Under the pieces are notes generated by a model. It searched no databases and was not told the origin of the DNA. It was given only the letters and a program-made list of their open reading frames with translations. From positions 602,156-666,155 of the forward strand of contig CAJFCJ010000013.1 of the NCBI GenBank assembly GCA_904063045.1: a stretch of DNA of 64,000 nucleotides. Direction: 5' to 3'. Position numbers and translations under genes: made by a program. The stretch is from Dimorphilus gyrociliatus. Taxonomy: Eukaryota; Annelida; Polychaeta; Dinophilidae. Position 1 is the stretch's first letter. Every line of letters begins with the position of its first letter. Below, piece after piece: positions 1 through 11,631 of this stretch.

Positions 1-709
1 TTACACCTCAATAAAAGTATTTGTTGAAAGCAATAGGAATGTTGTATGAATTGCATTCTTACTTTTTTTTTTTAAATTACGATCAAATAGTTTTAATAGA
101 AAAATATCACTGGTTACCTACGCCTACCTGGAACTAACGAAACTGTTGTTTTCAATATGGCGGATTGTATACAAAAAAGATCTAACGTCTTCCGTTACAT
201 TTAAAGCGTCGGTCGTAGTGATTAAATGAAGTTTTAAGTATATCGAATAGTCTATTGATAAAGCTTATCTGAAATAAGCGCTGTTTTATTCAGTGCATAT
301 TCTCTTCTCATTCTCAACTTGTTCGTTTACACTGCGTAATCGTACTTGGCTGTCTTTACAAAAGCAATTCAACAGTAATAGATATAATACTTTTATTGGA
401 AACTTATCAATAGTACTGTTTGCCTTATCGATGATTGATAAGAGTAATTTTCAACGCGTCAGGTTTATGAATCATTGTTAATAAAGTAAGAAATTCTACC
501 TGATACCTGTACATCTGGAACCACTGTAAAACTATGTGATTAAAATAAGACATAACAATTTCGAAATCCTTTCTTACCTTTCCGTGACTTGTCTTACAAT
601 TGTTAAAACCTGTTGTTGAATTTTCCTTTTTTAACAGGCCTACAGATATAGTACAGAAGAATTTGAAAGGATTAAAAAATAATAACAACAAATTTTCATA
701 TATAACGAG
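1..709 (+). other. Upstream region and presumed 5' UTR of the delta-catenin gene
   Basis: No coding exon is supported here. The small open frames on both strands lack family resemblance and splice context. A YY1-like core, AATATGGCGG, lies at 154-163. The region ends at the ATG at 710, which opens the conserved delta-catenin N-terminus. A transcription start cannot be placed from sequence alone. Confidence 0.4.
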
Positions 710-2095
710 ATGCCTGGCGTTTATGACGCCCCTTCTACAGAATACATATCTCAAGACGCCAATCAAAACGACGAGACACAGAAAATTTTACGTTCGGTAA
801 AAGAACAGGTAAGTTTCTTTTTAAGCATTCCATTCTTTCTAACAAAAATAACTAAATAGGCTTAATTAAGGTTAGGAAAAAGGTTTTTTTTTGTTAAATT
901 GTACGGCTTTCAAACTTTTTCCTCCTCCCATTTCCCGTTCTACCTCTAACCTTATACCGCTACCCCCTCTCCTTCCTCCCCGCTGATATTTTACTTTTCT
1001 AACGCTGGGCACCCACGCGTGAATTAAGTAAATAGGGTTGGACTGACGTAGCGCGTAAAAAATATAATATAATTTGTTTATGTAGCATTGATCGCATTCA
1101 CTGCCTTCTCTTAAAAAACGTTATAGTTAAAGGTGCCGCATCGCCTCGTTTACTTTCCTTCTTTAAACTCCTAAGAACATACAATTCTATCTCTTCTTCT
1201 ATTTATTTAATATTTAAAAGAATAGTGTAAATATTAATATTGTAATTATCTATTTACGTAGCTAACTTCCCAGTTTTTGTATTAAATCAGCTAAATTGCA
1301 AACTATATTGTATAATTAAAAAACAAAACAAAAAACAAAAAAGATTTTCTATTTGAGTGAGCTTTTGTGTGAATGATGCATGGTGCAGGAAGAGCAATTT
1401 GAACAACTGACGAGAGAACTAGAAGCGGAAAGACAAAGCGTCGCTCAACAGATCGAAAAATGCAAATTGGGATCGGAAACAGCCAGTATGAACAGCATTT
1501 CGGAAACGGATGAGAGTTATCCATGGAGAGCGCCTACACATACATCTCATACATCGACATCCGGTCATATAACGAATCAACTTCCACCTCCTATTGCTGA
1601 AGAGGAGAGCGACGCTGACAGTAAATTAAGCGGAACACAGCTAGTTGATTCTTATTTGTACGTCTTTTATCTAAATAGTATTTCTTCTCTCTACCATCTA
1701 TCACTCTTAGTCTTTTCCGTAAATTATCTCTTTTTTGCGTGTGCAGAGACGCAACAAGAGTCTATGAGCACAAAATTCCTCGTGCATGATGATTGTAGTG
1801 GCCTAAAGCTTAGAGTTTTATTTTTAAAAGAAAAAAAAAAGCGTGATTTTTAAAGAAGCAGATCTTCAATTCCTTAATTTTTTTCTTTATCATACCAAAG
1901 GGTATTATAATTTATAAACACTATCTCATGTTTTTTTTTCTTTTCCTACTAATAGATTTCGCTCACACTTTTCCATGATCCCTTTTAAAACTTTTTGAAT
2001 TTTAACATGCCTTCGCTCATTTAAACAGAAATTTTATGGAAATTTTTATTTTTTTATAAAAGCTATCATTTTTCATTTCCTTTATTATATGTATC

Positions 2096-2131
<36 letters not shown>

Positions 2132-5100
2132 CATATACAGTAAAAAGTAAATGTCAATCTCCTTTAGTCTATAAAAAAACCGTAAATTCTCTTTAAAGAG
2201 AAAGATTAGTACCACATTTTAACGCTATTTCGTTTTTACTTTAGGAGAGTATTGCATGAGAAAGGCTTATTGAACGAATAGTAAGTAAAAGTTTTGTCCT
2301 GTTTTTTATGAAAATATGAAAATATATAGGTTTGTTTGCAATGTATTATTTTACAGTACTCGTAATCGTCAGCCACCTGTGATGAATGACGGATCGAATC
2401 CTTATCATGGCCTAGATCAGAAGTGAGTTCTGTTCGCTTTAAGGTTAATGTTAATGACTTATGGTATACTTTAAGGGCATCAAGAGACTACGATCAGTCG
2501 GGGCAGTTGTCTAGTCATTATTCAGCTGGCGAAGACGATTCGTACTTGGGCTCCCCTTACGGTCAACCTGATCATCAACGACTTGCCGCTGCGTATAACG
2601 ATAATGGCAGAGAACACATTGCTGAAGATAGTAGACGTTACGACCCTGAAGACAGCAGGCGCTACGAATCTGAAGATAATAGACGTTACGCAGGTGACGA
2701 TAGTAGGCGCTATGAAGTTGACGATGGTCGACGTTACGAAACTGATGATGGCAGACGTTTCGAAGTTGACGATGGTAGACGTTACGAAACTGATGATGGC
2801 AGACGTTACGAGGCTAATGATAGTGTACGATATGAAGTTGACGAAGGTAGACGTTACGACGACGAGGAAGGTAGACGATTTGAGAGCGAAGAAAGTAGAA
2901 GATATGACGTGGATGATCGGCGATATAATACCGATGACAGGCGATATGATGCCGAAAATGCTAGGAGATACAATACTGAAGATAATGCTTATGGAAGGAA
3001 TAATAAGTACTATTCCCAGGACGTTGATGACAAATATGGGCAATATACTATGCAAGACAGACAGCAAGTATATCCGGAAGAAGACGAGAGACTACGACAC
3101 GAAGCTTATCGTGGTGGCTTAGAGAATCAATCAAAGAATATGCATTATAATGAAGACGCTCGAAACGGATCGTATGACGAACGGTTACCTGCCTACGGAT
3201 ACGATTCATCCATTGACAGGGCTCAAGCGGTTGCGGTTAGCAATTATTATAAGTCGGAATATGAAGGCGAGGAAAGTCCTTATGGAACCAGAGGGGTAAA
3301 TGGCCATGATCGTTACGAAGTTGAAGACGAATATCCCACTGGAGCTAAATTAAGCGAAACGTATCCAGAAGAAAATAACTACAGCCTCTCGGCTCGTGAT
3401 GCCCATCTTAAGAGAGTTCAGCCAGAACGTGACGTATATTTAGCGTCGGGTGGAAGTGGTGGTGGTGGTGAACCACTACCAAACAATTGGGCGGAACCCG
3501 AATATAATTCACAGAACTCTCATTGGTCATCAAACACGCCAAATCGATCTGCTCCTAATTTTCCTGGTTTGTATTTCATTATCATTTTACTATACTGACA
3601 TTGTAATTTTACAAGTACCAGCATGTGGTTGTTATTTGTATATTAGTTGGCATGTTTTTATTTTGGTTTTGTTTTTCTTTCTATTGAATTATAGCTGGAG
3701 AAGATAGCCGACTAGATAGATCTGAAGAAGAGACGCCACCGAAAGAAGGTGTTTAAAAATATTAATCTGTTTAGTTTTCCTTTGTCCATAATTCTCTACT
3801 AATCTATTCAAGTTTATGTGCAAAAAATCAGTTTCATATTACTGAATTAATGCTTTTATTAGATTTAGATTATTTTAAGTAATTCTTTAAACTCTAAACT
3901 AAATTTGTTAAAGACTTCCATATTTAATTATACTTGTTAATCAGTTGCTTTTAATTGTTATTATAAAATAGGCTACCCAAATGAATCGTGGAGGAATCCA
4001 GATTTATCTGAAGTTATAAACTTTCTTCGATATCCTTCTGATGTAATAAAAGCTAACGCGGCAGCCTATTTACAACATTTAACATTCAATGACGACGATA
4101 TGAAAGGAAAGACAAGAAGTTTAGGTGGAATTAAGGCTCTTGTTGAATTAGCTAATAGCAATACAAACGATTTGGTAAGAGCTGCGTGCGGAGCTTTGAG
4201 AAATTTATGCTATGGAAGGAAACATGATGAAAATAAACGAGAGATAAAAAAATACGGCGGCCTATCCGTAATGGATAAAATACTACAGAGGTCTGTTTTA
4301 TTAACTACTTTTAATTTATTTTTTTGCATTATTTTTACAGATAAAAATCCGTAAATAGTCATTTTATTAATTAGATTTTTTCATTTTATTCTATTTATAG
4401 GATTGATGATGTTGACATAAGGGAAATGGTCACTGGTATTTTATGGAATATGAGCTCTTGCGATGAAATAAAAAGACCCATCATTGACGAAGTTTTACAA
4501 ACTTTGGTCGATGAGATAATCGTCCCTCATTCCCCGGATAATAATAATGGTCATTACTCACAAGTCTCTTGGACAACAGTTTTTAGAAATGCATCGGGAA
4601 CACTGAGGAATATATCGTCTGATGGTATATACGCAAGGACAAGATTAAGAGAATGTGACAATTTGATAATTAGCCTAATAAATATACTGGGAGCAGCCGT
4701 AGGCCTGAATGACATAGATAATAAGAACGTTGAGAATTGCGTCTGCATCCTTCGAAATTTATCGTTTGCTTGCCAAGAAGTTGTTGATCCCGAGTATAAT
4801 AGGAGAAAGAAACAAGCGCCACAAGCACCATCATCGCCTACAGCAACTGGTTGTTTTGGTTCGAAAAAGAAGACGAACAATAATAATTCTAATAATCGAC
4901 CCCCACCGAACATACCAGTAACAGGTGTTAAAGGAAGCGTTCAATTGTTGTGGCATCCAACAACACTCAGGACACTTTTAAATATGATAAAAGAGTGTAC
5001 TAATCCAGCTACTCTCGAAGCTGGTGTTGGTGTAATACAAAATTTGGCTGCTTGCCAATGGAGTATAAGCGTTGAGTACAGGACATTAGTAAGATATGAA

Positions 5101-6023
5101 AGAGGTATGTCAGATATCTATGAGTTATTTGATGTCCAATCGGATGAAGTTATAAGAACGGCGGCATCAGCTTTAAGGAATTTATCTTTCGATACTAAAA
5201 ACAGAGATTTAGTGGCTATTCATGCTATGTTGAGGCTCATAATGAAATTACCGCCTTGGCAAACTTCTCAATCTATGCCTATCTCTAGCGATACAATAGC
5301 AACTATTCTAGCGACCTTGTACGAGATAACTAAAGATCATTCGGCGTTCTCTAGGTTAGTTAATAGATTCATACTTTTACGTCTTTTAGAATGACTTGTA
5401 CTATAATTATATTATTTTCACTTTCAGACAATTTTTAGAGAAGGGAGGAATGTCTAAGGTGGAACATTTGGCTAAATCACCAAAATATTCCGCTAAGGTT
5501 AACAAGTATGCCCTCTGTCTTTGGAATCAGTTATGGAAATTAAAGGAATTACACATGGACTATAAAATGGCTGGTTTTAAAGAAAATTCGGTTAATCAAT
5601 CAGGTGGTTCCAAGTAAGCGAAATATATAGATTATATATTTTTTATGGAATTCTTAAACACTTCTGTTTTTGTTTATTAGAACTAGTAATCGTTCTGCGC
5701 CCGAAATGTCTACTAAGAGTCTACAACGTCCCATAATGGATCAGAGCAGTCACGGAACGACAAATACAATGCCTTTAGTTCAAAGGGGCCCACCACCTAC
5801 AACCATCACTCAGCAGGAACGTTTTCACGCTCAAGATATGCGATCGCCGTCACCCTACGACACTGTGGATCGAAATTATAGGCCCATGGGAGCGGTACCA
5901 ATGTTCCCTGGGCTTGACGAACCTGATTCCGTCGTTTCCAGGGAACCTGTTTATGCTCAGGTTCGATCGCAATCCCAATACCCAAATGGGGCACCCTCTA
6001 ATAATGCTGATTCCTGGGTGTAA
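710..6023 (+). CDS. CTNND: Delta-catenin / ARVCF / p120-family armadillo protein
   Basis: Ten-exon model: 710-808, 1389-1657, 2245-2280, 2357-2422, 2476-3566, 3695-3748, 3972-4290, 4401-5354, 5428-5613, 5681-6023. All phases agree, giving 1138 aa. p120-subfamily catenins bind the cadherin juxtamembrane tail, stabilise adherens junctions and signal to Rho GTPases. Seen: the N-terminal coiled coil begins with SVKEQ followed by [16 protein letters not shown], the family signature. The armadillo block spans about residues 540-1010, with [33 protein letters not shown] and [11 protein letters not shown], and a basic insert CFGSKKK. The protein ends in DSWV, the class I PDZ ligand of vertebrate delta-catenin and ARVCF that p120 itself lacks. 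Odd: a 15-copy RRYE octapeptide array (residues about 207-324) sits in the normally unstructured N-terminal half. Invertebrates usually have one gene for this subfamily, so a finer name is not warranted. Confidence 0.95.
1747..1800 (+). other. Possible alternative exon of the delta-catenin gene with in-frame stop
   Basis: A good acceptor (tgtgcag) at 1741-1746 precedes sequence that joins in frame with exon 2 (TT + A GAC GCA...). It reads 14 codons and then hits TGA TGA. The 36-bp exon at 2245-2280 fits the same phase and keeps the frame open, so I used that one. The upstream piece could be an alternative short-isoform or nonsense-mediated-decay exon, or a chance acceptor. Confidence 0.3.
2101..2129. 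repeat. (AT)n microsatellite
   Basis: Simple TA dinucleotide run inside an intron of the delta-catenin gene. Confidence 0.85.
2624..2976 (+). repeat. Coding 24-bp tandem repeat (acidic-acidic-Ser/Gly-Arg-Arg-Tyr octapeptide)
   Basis: About fifteen imperfect copies of a 24-bp unit encode [DE][DE][SG]RR[YF][ED]x, in frame in the large delta-catenin exon. Examples are DDGRRYET and EEGRRFES. Copies differ at many codon third positions, so the array is not freshly expanded. The regular RRY spacing every eight residues alternates acidic and basic charge. The open antisense frame over this block follows from the biased codons and is not a gene. Confidence 0.9.
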
Positions 6024-6852
6024 AAAGTTTTTCCCCCTATATATAGATATATATATATATACACTGTATATCGTATTGAATATTTTTTTTGTATTCTACA
6101 CACATCTCTATCTCTGTCATTTCTTTTTTTAGCAACATATCATACGGGCTGCTGTGATGAGATTAGCGAAAATATCTTTTTCAATTAACGTCTGTGATGA
6201 AGTTTTCAGCAATAATTTCGCATGTTTAGCATAATAACTATTACAAAAGAAAAGTTTATCTATATACACATATATAGGTGTACTGTATATATTAACGTAC
6301 ACATACGCTAATATAGAGGTATATACAGTATCAACTATAATATAGTATGTAAGCTGAAAAAATGTAGTTTTTCCACAATTTTTAGAAAAAAAAAATCAGA
6401 AAAAAATTTTTTATACACAATTATGTAAGAAAAATTTTTGTACACCTTATCAACCTTTTCATTTATTGGATGGGTAATAACAAAACCATGTATGCTCTTT
6501 AAAAACTGCTGACTTGTTTTCTTGTGTACAAAGTGTATATATATATAAAATATAATAAATTTATATATATTATATATACATATATATCTATATATAATAT
6601 ATGCAAATATATGAAATTTGTATTGATATACAGTATATATTTTTTATGTTTATTTATATATGCTGTATTGATCAACATAACGGATATATTTTATTTTCTA
6701 TTTTTCTAAAAAATTTTTGCAATCATTCTCATATTCGTTTGTTCCTGCAATCTCTGCTTTTTATTAAGTACCATACTCGAAAATTTTGTAAAAGCAAATT
6801 TAATACCATGTTTTGTTTTTTTTTAAATACACATTATTTACATGGTAAAATA
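6024..6852. other. 3' intergenic region between convergent delta-catenin and SARM1 genes
   Basis: Very AT-rich, with several TA-dinucleotide runs near 6040-6060, 6240-6330 and 6535-6600. Both neighbouring genes end here. I see no exon or RNA gene. Confidence 0.6.
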
Positions 6853-9296
6853 TCAATCGACTTCTTCCTGCAATTCACTTGATTTCTTAAGGCCTTCATT
6901 ATTCATAAAATGTATTATTTTTTCGACACATGCATCTTGATAGTCGTGAATCCATCTAACATGAAAAATTTATAATTAGATATTGAAAGAGAATAAATTG
7001 AATGTATGAATATAATTAAACTAATTAAGGAAGAAGAGATTTATAGCAATTACCGTATACTATTAAATGAACAAATTGCCTTCATGTCGGAAGGCAGGCA
7101 TTCCGGTTGTGGCCATTTGAAATTCTCTTCGATTGGTATGATGTTTCGGCCAGCATCTATGGCAGCCGTAATTTCACGGTGAATCCAATCTTGATTACAG
7201 TCGTCTCCTATGCAACGTTCTAAAGCCTCGGGCGTCAGTATAAGTAAAAAGTGTCGAGTACCTCGGACGCTATCCAATAGCTTTTCGTCAAATTTGCCAG
7301 CCTGCAATTTTTCAATATCTAAGAAAACTCTATAACCGCGAACTTGTAGGTGAACCTTTAGTAGGCTGTATGAAGAGAAAATAAGTGATAAGTATAATGC
7401 AGTTGTAATAATAATAAAATACCTAGCGAGTAGAGAACCTCCCTTCCTTCGATAGCTGATAAACACGTCGTATTTATTCTCTGAATCTTGATTATCGATA
7501 GAGAGCATTGAAAATGAGGATCTACGCTTCAAAGAGTCCATTATCTTTAATCGGTCTATACCATTTGTTATATGGCAATCTCGATAAAGGTGCTCGTCAG
7601 TTAACATGCATAAAGTCTGCTTATCAACGCCACTTTGGTCCATTTGATAAGCGTAGACAGCTAAATCTTCTGATATACTTTTTAACCATTCTTCTAATAA
7701 TAAGGCGTTTCCTTCTAATTCATTTCGGATTTTTAAATCTTTGAGAGCTTTTAGAAATTTAATACGAGCGAAACAGCTGTTCATCCCCAGGCCATCTCGC
7801 AACATATCGTCGTCTAATCTCAATAATAAATCACCGTCGATCTTTTCCTTCTCGAACAACTCAATAAATTCAGAAAATCCAGTTAATTGTAGCCATTGTA
7901 CCACGTTGCAAGTACTCCAATAGGCTACCTTATTTGGTAGGAGATTTGGAACATCCCGTACTCCAACCGCTTCGAGGGCTTGGAGAGCAAACTTAGCAGC
8001 TAATTTATTACAGCTACCAGCTACTTTTTTTAAGGCAGGTATAGCTCCAATTTTTTCGATAACCTTTATGTCATCACTTTTGCGGACAAGTATAGCTGCT
8101 TCTACAGCGAAGTGGAAGGCAGCTAAACTTTGAGCTTCCGGTCGTTGGCAGGTTAATAAGGGAACTAGCTTTCTCATCCATTCATCTGTGTGACCGTGTA
8201 TGTGAGCAGTATCAGAAAAAGCGAAGCCGGACGGATCGTGCGTCTCTATAAATCCCTGTACGAGTTCTAGCGTACCGGACTCTTTCATAACGGGGGAAAA
8301 GGGATGGGATGCAGCTAGGGTTTCAATGGCCAAAAAGGCATAATAGCGGATCGAGTCATCATCGTTAAAAGCCAATGGAAACAACCAGTTGGGTACCCGT
8401 AGTTCTATCATCCGATTTTTTATCGAATTATCACCATACATTGCCAGATTAGCGAAGGCTTTAGCGCAATGACGTAGGGTCATTGTATTTGACGTCTTAC
8501 AAGCGTTTAAAAGTGTGTTTAGACCGCCGCATTGAACCAGTTTTGCGCAGGTTAGCTCTGAATGCTTGAATAAATGCTCCAATATTCCTGTACATGGTGT
8601 TTGTAGCAGTGTATCAGTATTTGATGCTGCAGTTAATTCAACAACTGCATTGAGGCCCTCGTCAACTATGACGTCACAGTTTTTAAGAGTCATACTCTGT
8701 TCAAGTAGTTTAGCAGCGTGCAAGCGGCTACCGGCCGATTGAGAACAGAGTTTTAATAAAATATGCACTCCGCCTGAAGTCCGAAGGGCATCGCACAGAC
8801 CGTGGGCAAATTCTTTTCCTACGATTGGTAGTGACCAGGCCTCAACTAGAATATCGTGCATCTCTTCTAAGCACCCTACCCTTTCTGTATCTGACCTAGC
8901 ATCTCTAACTAGAAGAACATTCTTTTTCCAAATTGGTAATGTATTTCTTAAAACAACTTGTACGTTTGGAGAGGCAGGATTATAATTTGCAAACATGCTG
9001 GCTGTTCTTCGAGAAATACAGCCAGATATTTCTTCTTTTTGTTTAATAGTCTGCAAACTGACCTTGAACTTTGGCGGTCCCTCTTCCTCTGACCTCGAAA
9101 GGTCCCAGTACACTCTAGAGTGCTGTGAAACATTATCAGTTGACTTAATGTTTTTATTATCCAAATGCAGTTCCGATTGAGATCTTTGCCAAGAATAAGA
9201 CGTAGTCGATTCTTTTTCTGTGTTCTTCCTTCCCATTTTATTCTCAGAATTTGTTCGGTGAAGCGAAGTCGGCGGTTCGTTCGATTCGTCGTCCAT
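6853..9296 (-). CDS. SARM1: SARM1: ARM-SAM-SAM-TIR NAD+ hydrolase
   Basis: Three coding exons on the minus strand (7423-9296, 7054-7365, 6853-6955) give 762 aa. SARM1 cleaves NAD+ to drive programmed axon degeneration and also shapes innate immune signalling. Seen in order: polar N-terminus (1-100), ARM domain (about 110-450) with CDALRTSGG, GILEHLFKHSE and LFPLAF, SAM1 (about 458-522), SAM2 (about 535-590), TIR (about 609 on) starting YDVFISYRRKGGSLLAS. The TIR catalytic glutamate is E643 in FLDIEKLQAGKF, aligned with human E642. The last exon supplies the TIR end (WIHDYQDACVEKIIHFM). The 57-bp intron 7366-7422 is a multiple of three without a stop, so the unspliced frame looks continuous. 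The LLA-S-LLKVHLQ junction shows it is an intron. A mitochondrial presequence like that of human SARM1 is not evident. Confidence 0.96.
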
Positions 9297-9454
9297 TTCT
9301 GCCGCTTCGTCTGCTCACATGCGATCGCAGCGACATCTGTGTTTTGAAACAAATACGTAGATAATAGTAACGCGAAGCCTTTAATACCAGTAAATCGATA
9401 ATTTATTGGTGTTTACGAGACTTCATTTTTTGTAATAATTTATTCACATATAAT

Positions 9455-11578
9455 CTATTTTATTGACGTTTTTTCAAATTTATCAATAATATTTTTAATT
9501 ATTACATCATGTCTCCGTTTTGAACTTCTCAACACCGGAGTGCTTCCGGAAGAGTTTGAACTTTGGCTTTCGGTTTCCGCTTCAGACGAAGTGGTTGTTT
9601 CTGGAGTATCAGGTGGAGGTTTAGGAAGTCTACGTATACTTCTAGGCGGACGCGGACGAACTGCAATACGTTTCATAAATCCGTACTGCTGTAATCGGTC
9701 CTATTAATTGAAATGTTAGTATGATTTTTTTAAAATAATTCCATTAATTATTATATCCTAATCTATTTACTTCAAATTCACTTTCCCACTGGATCGTATT
9801 TCGGCTTAGTTCGTCTGTCCAATCAAGTTTCGCAGCCAACTGCGCAACCGTATCAATTAAGTCACCTTTTTTAGTTCAAAAGCCAAATTTTAAGTATAAG
9901 AAAATTAGAAAAAAAAAGATTCCTACCACCAACAAATACATCATTCAAGCGTCCTTTTTTAGCAAATGGTCCAACAGCTTTCTTATTAAAAAGACATCTA
10001 GGCACGAAAAACTTGGCACGATCAATAATATTCGAGAATGGTTCAACCTGAAAGTTTTCGTAATAAAGAAAATGATATTAGAGAGAAATAGACAAATTAT
10101 ATATATATATATATATATTCGTGCCTGGAGCGAAGTTCCCATGATAAGAACCAAATCTGCGAATTTCATATCCGACACATACGAATAGAATTTGCTTGTT
10201 AGGTCCTCTCCAAAAAACACTACATCCGGCTTTACTAATCCCTTTTGAAAACAAATAACATCACTTTAGAAATGAATAAAAATGAAAAAAAGAAATAAAC
10301 TCATAAATATTTACGTTGCATCGGCGATTGGAACATCTGGGAATCTTATTGCTAAATATACTGTCCTATATAGGAGAAATATTTTAGTTTGAAATTTCAT
10401 TAATAAAAACTTAAAATAATCGGAAAGAAGTCCTACTTTACCTTGACATCTCCGGGAGATTGGGGAGATCTACAACGAGTACAGCTAGCTGTCTCAAATG
10501 TACCGTGAGCTTCGACGAGTTTACTATTTGGTATTCCACTTACTGCAATAGATTAGTTGTAATTATTATGGTAAAATTTTGCATATTTAGTAAGTTGATA
10601 TTACATTTTTCTAAGCCATCGATATTTTGTGTATAAACACGATGCAATAAATGTTTCTCATGCAGCAAACGAATAAAATAATGAACACTATTTGGTTTAT
10701 GCTTAACAGACGGATAAAGATCTTTAGCTAATGTGTAGAAAGGTCTAGGATTTGTACGAAAATAGTCCATGTCGAATATAGCTTCCGGATAGGGGATGTT
10801 GAATTTTTGCAAATTATAATAAAGTCCTGTCTTAGGTGATCTGTAAAAACAAAAAAAAGGCAAACGATTAAATGACAGGTACTGTAAGCAAATTGATGTA
10901 AAAGAAACTCTAGTGAATGTAAAAGGAGCTAATTACCTAAAATCAGGAATTCCAGAAGCCGTACTGACGCCCGCTCCAATAACCACGACGATATTTGTAG
11001 CTTGACCACGTGCAATTAGATTGGCAATATCTTCAAAAGTGTTACACTTTACGGTTCTCGGTTTGGAACTACTAAATAAAAAAAAATATCGATTGTATTA
11101 GAAGATTCAAAATAAAAAAAAAACAAATCCATATAGAATTGGAAAGAAGAAAAAAAATCAATTTCATTTTACCCAACATCTAAACGGCCAAAGCCGTCTA
11201 AAGCGGCACTCTTTCCTTTAGAGGCGGATCTTAAAGTTGCCCATCTATCATTTTGGAGGGTTTCGGAAGACTTAGCACGAATTTTTGCTATATACAGGAA
11301 AAACATAAAATTATAACTGGAAATGTGGTGAAAAAATAATAAATTAAACAAAAATTATTTAAATATACTTGTTATTCTAGGCATAACTTTGTGGTCAAAA
11401 ATACTGTTGGAGTGATGTGAACAAACTGTGTAGATAGTAATATTAATAAATATTAGTGACAGAATCCATTTTTACCAATTAAGGTTTGAATAAATGCTAA
11501 AGTTTTTGAACGTTGATTAATTTTGCGAGTTATCAACCCTCCTCCATATTTGTTACGCTTAGCAGCGAAAACTTGCAT
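9455..11578 (-). CDS. SIRT3: Class I sirtuin, SIRT3-like NAD+-dependent protein deacylase
   Basis: Ten exons: 11476-11578, 11173-11287, 10937-11071, 10605-10840, 10442-10542, 10315-10365, 10125-10241, 9927-10047, 9771-9865, 9455-9700; total 439 aa. Sirtuins remove acyl groups from lysines using NAD+. Seen: Rossmann motif [26 protein letters not shown], catalytic histidine in [10 protein letters not shown], zinc cysteines CTRC and [17 protein letters not shown], and [21 protein letters not shown] and [13 protein letters not shown] resemble SIRT3 more than SIRT2. The start at 11578 gives a basic leader without acidic residues ([14 protein letters not shown]...), compatible with mitochondrial import. 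An upstream in-frame ATG near 11668 would translate the TATCGATA promoter repeat and was not used. The intron 10048-10124 has a GC donor. The C-terminal tail (PRPPRS..., Ser/Thr/Glu-rich) is unlike vertebrate SIRT3. Confidence 0.93.
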
Positions 11579-11597
11579 TTTCACAGAGGTCAGCACC

Positions 11598-11631
11598 TTA
11601 TTGGAAATATCGATATCGATATCGATATCGG
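11598..11631 (-). promoter_or_regulatory. Overlapping TATCGATA (DRE-like) cluster plus inverted CCAAT
   Basis: A run of four ATATCG units (11607-11630) contains three overlapping palindromes TATCGATA at 11608, 11614 and 11620. ATTGG lies at 11600-11604. TATCGATA is the DREF element of insect housekeeping and replication promoters. The cluster sits 30-50 bp upstream of the sirtuin ATG. Use by a DREF-like factor in this animal is inference. Confidence 0.5.

Noticed and set aside
2522-3067. 181-aa open frame antisense to the delta-catenin repeat exon
   Set aside because: It exists because the sense repeat codons exclude stops on the other strand; Ile/Ser/Val-rich low complexity, no start context or splice signals.
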